DNA of 64,000 nt, taken from the NCBI GenBank assembly GCA_943737045.1, contig CALSFV010000022.1, forward strand, positions 434,001 through 498,000. Reading direction: 5' to 3'. The notes beneath the pieces are model-generated. The model worked only from the letters and a program-made list of their open reading frames with translations. It searched no databases and was not told the DNA's origin. This DNA is from Parapristionchus giblindavisi (lineage: Eukaryota > Nematoda > Chromadorea > Rhabditida > Diplogasteridae). A program made the translations under genes and the position numbers. Of the stretch, positions 60,787 to 64,000 are shown piece by piece; the first letter of the stretch is position 1; each line of letters begins with the position of its first letter.

Positions 60787-63113
60787 GATACGAATTGCAT
60801 TAAAGCTCAGAAAAATGTCATTTATTAAAAATTCAGTGCAATTAACAACAGAAAGACGTCACAACAATGATAGCTACACTTCAAAATAGAGAAAAATAAT
60901 TTATTCAATTATTGTAATTCCTTTATTCCGATTTCTCCATCCACAATCTGCATTGCTTTCGGGTGTGCTCGCCCAAGTACCATGACTCACCCGGGATCAC
61001 ACGCCAATTGTCACTGCAATAATAAGAATAATAATAAATATTTATCGTTTCGTACAATTTACTGGCAAATTTTTCACAAAATGAACTTTGACTGCTAATT
61101 GGAAACTATCCGCTCTGGCTCTCTCACTCTCTCGCTTTCTTTGTCTACGAGAGATCATTGCCAGAGAGAGAGAGAGAGGAGAGATTGAGAGAGAATTTAA
61201 AATTAGCACGTAAAGACACATGCCAAGCTAATTTAAAACTCTGAGCTCTGGCCACAGTCTCTCGCTTTCCTTGTTTACGAGGGAGCATTGCCAGAGCGGA
61301 TTGACGCGAAATTCGGATAAGTTTGTATCAAAAAGTTTCAATAGAATAGTGTATTTCTGCGGTTGAAGCGATTTCAGAGGCTTTCTATTGAGCGAGTATC
61401 ATTAAAATGAATTTGCAGATTAGAAATCCTTACGTTTTGTCCACTTTAGGAGACGTTTCTCCCTCGAACTTGATCCACTCTGTCGAGAAACTGAACATGG
61501 TCTTATTGTTATATAATTTTTTAAAAGATTTATCACTTTAAAATATGTAGAATCATCCTCCAAATTCATCTAGTTCAGTGATATTTCATTGATTTCAGTC
61601 CAGAGCTCTCCCATCTTGAGGAGAGCTCGGGGAGCATTTCGCCCCCGTGGACATCGTCCTCCCAGTGAAGACGACCGCTCCATTCGATCGAAAATATCGA
61701 AATGGAGGGGGTTGGGGGTTGAGGGGGGGGGGGGGTGGCCAGAAACCGAAGAAGTTCCTGCAACCCTATAATGTGTACTTTTTTTCTTATTTAATATAAG
61801 CGAGCTTACCCAGCCACACTGTCCTCACTGCCCATGCTCACGCTGAATCTGTACGGCTTCGCAGCGAATCTAGCCTGATCAAACATATGTTTTTTTATTT
61901 TATTTTATTTACAAACATATTTTATACTTTATATTTCGGATTTTTTATGAAACGGGTTGATGATAGACACAATAGTGGGATAGATGAGTGGTTGCGCACT
62001 GTCCTTTAAATAAATAATAATCTTTATAATAATTTAAGAATTTTTAATTCGAAATTTAATTTAATTTAATTTTTAATGAAAATGTTCATGTTTGCAGTCT
62101 CTCGACGTAAACTACACCTATTCCTGACACCTTGGTATGCAACAATCGATAATCGATACACAGTATCGCACATCAGGATCAGTTGAAATGGACAAGTGAG
62201 CGAGAAGACAGATGATGTAGTGTCCGTATCCGATTCGACCACGTGTGCACAGCGTTTCTCTAACACAGGGAGAGCGCGCATCGAAAATTTGGCAAAATGC
62301 CAAAAAAATTACGGTATGGTAAAAAAACGTATACTATGAAACTTGTGTTTTATAGCTAATAGTACAAGGCATTATGTTAGGGGCACAGCGTTCTCATGAC
62401 TTTCAAAGCAAGAACGACCGCTCAACATACAAACTCTCTCGAATACAATGGTCTCTCCTTTGTCTTGCTTTGGAAGAAAAATGGCTTGGACCAGAATGCT
62501 GTGGGGGCGCATTATGGAAATTTCAAAAGTATAGAAAAATTATATTTTTATTGTTTTCAACGTAATCGATGATGTCTATTCTAATGCGATACAAGAATAA
62601 GCACGAAAATAAAAAAAAATGGGAATAGAAAACTGTAATTATTAATGATTATTAAGTTTTTTAAATATATTTTGAAATTACCACTAAAAGTGAGGCGTAC
62701 TGCAGGTGACGGATGGAACGGATAAATGAAAATGCGGGAAAATATTAATTTCAAGAGTGACAGGGTTCTTTCTTTTCGCAGCGTCTCTGTTTTTGTTTTG
62801 TTTTCTTGTTTTTCCTTATTCTTTCTTGCAATTTTTTTTTATTTATTGCAGCAATGCGTAAGCGCAACCAACAGACGCAGCAACGAACACATCAGGCTGG
62901 TGGTGCTGTCCCCAGCAATCGTGAACGGTAAGTGAATCATTCATTACACAGAGAATCTGGTGCAAGCTTGCCGCAAGTATCGGGCGAGCTTACGGGGAAT
63001 ATCGCCGCAACCTCACCCAACCCTTGCCGCAAACTTGCCCGACACAAAACAAGTAAAATATAATTTGCCAGCAACTTGTTTCATCCTTGCTCCATAAACA
63101 GAGCAAGGATCGT
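60787..63113 (+). repeat. segmental duplication, copy 2
   Basis: Direct copy of 39612-43330 without the minisatellite segment. It ends inside the CACAGAGAATCT MITE. The copies are highly similar, with indels; the exon at 62098-62310 has gained a TGA. Confidence 0.9.
62852..62927 (+). pseudogene. duplicate of first spectrin-like exon
   Basis: Identical reading to 43030-43105 (MRKRNQQTQQRTHQAGGAVP), with the same TTGCAG acceptor and GTAAGT donor. The following exon (as at 43371) is missing before 63113, so within this window it leads nowhere. It could belong to a further paralogue beyond the window. Confidence 0.55.
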
Positions 63114-63114
63114 G

Positions 63115-63200
63115 ATCCGTATAGGACGGACAAACCAAATGACCGCGGTCGTTTGGTTCGTCCGTCCTGTAGCTTATAGGACGGACGAACCAAATGACCG
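63115..63200. repeat. inverted repeat of AGGACGGACRAACCAAATGA
   Basis: AGGACGGACAAACCAAATGA and TCGTTTGGTTCGTCCGTCCT form a hairpin of about 22 bp around GCGG, followed by a third forward copy. It marks the breakpoint of the segmental duplication. Confidence 0.75.
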
Positions 63201-63394
63201 CGGGTAATTTCAGTAGATCGGAAAATTTAATACTATCGGAACAAAAAATTGTGTTGTTGCGAAATTTTATCGACCGCCATTGTGCGGAATATGTATGTCT
63301 TATTTCTTGTTTTGTTTTCAAACAGAAAAAATATCGCTTTATACTCTCATCAATCAATCGAGTTCATTTGTTTAACGTTTAAGCCTAGGCGTAC

Positions 63395-63725
63395 TATCCG
63401 CACTACTCTATTGATCCATTTAAATATTCTGTCGATTCGGTTACTATTCACACTCAGCAGAGTTCCTTAGTTAAGGAATGCTTAGGCTTAGAGTCCGCAC
63501 TACTCTATTGATCCATTTAAATATTCTATCGATTCAGTTAGTATTCACACTCAGCAGAGTTCCTTAGTTAAGGAAAGCTTAGGCTTAGAGTCCGCACTAC
63601 TCTATTGATCCATTTAAATATTCTATCGATTCAGTTAGTATTCACACTCAGCAGAGTTCCTTAGTTAAGGAAAGCTTAGGCTTAGAGTCCGCACTACTCT
63701 ATTGATCCATTTAAATATTCTATCC
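63395..63725 (+). repeat. 98-bp tandem repeat, about 3.4 copies
   Basis: The unit includes CCGCACTACTCTATTGATCC, CACACTCAGCAGAGTTCC and TTAGTTAAGGAAAGCTTAGG. The last copies are identical; the first is slightly diverged. Confidence 0.9.
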
Positions 63726-63769
63726 ATACATTTTCGGCGACCTCACATAATTTATATATACTCAGGTGT

Positions 63770-63990
63770 TTGAATCCTTGCATGATCCAAGTAAAATTCG
63801 TGCAATTATTGGCATGATCATGCATGGAATATACTCGAATCATGCATGGATTATTTGTGATCATGCATGGATTTTGTCATTGCATGATCACGGAAAATTC
63901 GTGCATGATTACGGAAGATCCATGCATGATCACGAACCACGGATATTCCATGCATGATCATGCATGGAATGTTGAATAATGCATGATTAT
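63770..63990. repeat. GCATGATCATGCATGG self-complementary cluster
   Basis: Irregular repetition of TGCATGATC, CATGCATGGA and their complements, so the region can fold into many small hairpins. No coding role is evident. Confidence 0.85.
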
Positions 63991-64000
63991 ACTTGTATTC

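Noticed and set aside
63395..63725. CRISPR-like array
   Set aside because: Units are contiguous 98-bp tandem copies without variable spacers, in a clearly eukaryotic context.

Overview
The window is eukaryotic and looks nematode. It has 45-46 nt introns, a chemosensory-type seven-transmembrane receptor built from small exons, a spectrin-repeat gene in small exons, and very dense mobile DNA. A Pristionchus-like or other rhabditid/diplogastrid worm is a guess from the ATTGATTG- and TACGGTAG-rich introns, not a demonstrated assignment. Most open frames in the window are chance or microsatellite frames. The real genes were found by joining short exons at canonical splice sites with matching phase.

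Layout. (1) 0-6 kb: a foldback arm split by a hAT-like MITE, then a nematode serpentine receptor gene in six small exons (1288-3451), small TTAA and TA MITEs, and a duplicated repeat with a hairpin. (2) 6-18 kb: TTAA-flanked and foldback elements carrying tRNA-like cores, a Tc1/mariner inverted dimer with decayed transposase pieces, an isolated receptor TM1 exon on the minus strand, and a CCCTCT array inside a foldback element. (3) 17-27 kb: a chimeric foldback, two inverted near-identical 1.23-kb TTAA elements each carrying the same acidic reading frame, satellite blocks between them and a GAGTAT array. (4) 28-33 kb: a putative last exon, then an apparently intact CR1/Jockey-type LINE whose ORF2 lies in the -1 frame of ORF1, with a GGGAAAC slippery heptamer just before the ORF1 stop. 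(5) 33-39 kb: a 2-kb foldback element and a coiled-coil gene (36478-37908) with an in-frame TAG near its visible start. (6) 39.6-63.1 kb: a divergent spectrin-repeat gene on the + strand (exons 43030-59993). Its introns hold at least a dozen mobile elements and an eight-copy tandem array of its own 5' splice site. Its 5' region (39.6-43.3 kb) is duplicated downstream (60.8-63.1 kb); only the first copy has a 1.1-kb G-rich minisatellite. (7) 63.1-64 kb: tandem repeats.

The main theme is mobile DNA with modular ends. Many foldback elements begin TTAAGAG, share cores with different outer arms, and appear to sit at TTAA sites. Several DNA elements also carry tRNA-like promoter sequences. The coding genes (receptor, coiled-coil gene, spectrin-like gene) are unrelated and do not form a functional unit; the spectrin-like gene is the largest and appears to be part of a tandem duplication.
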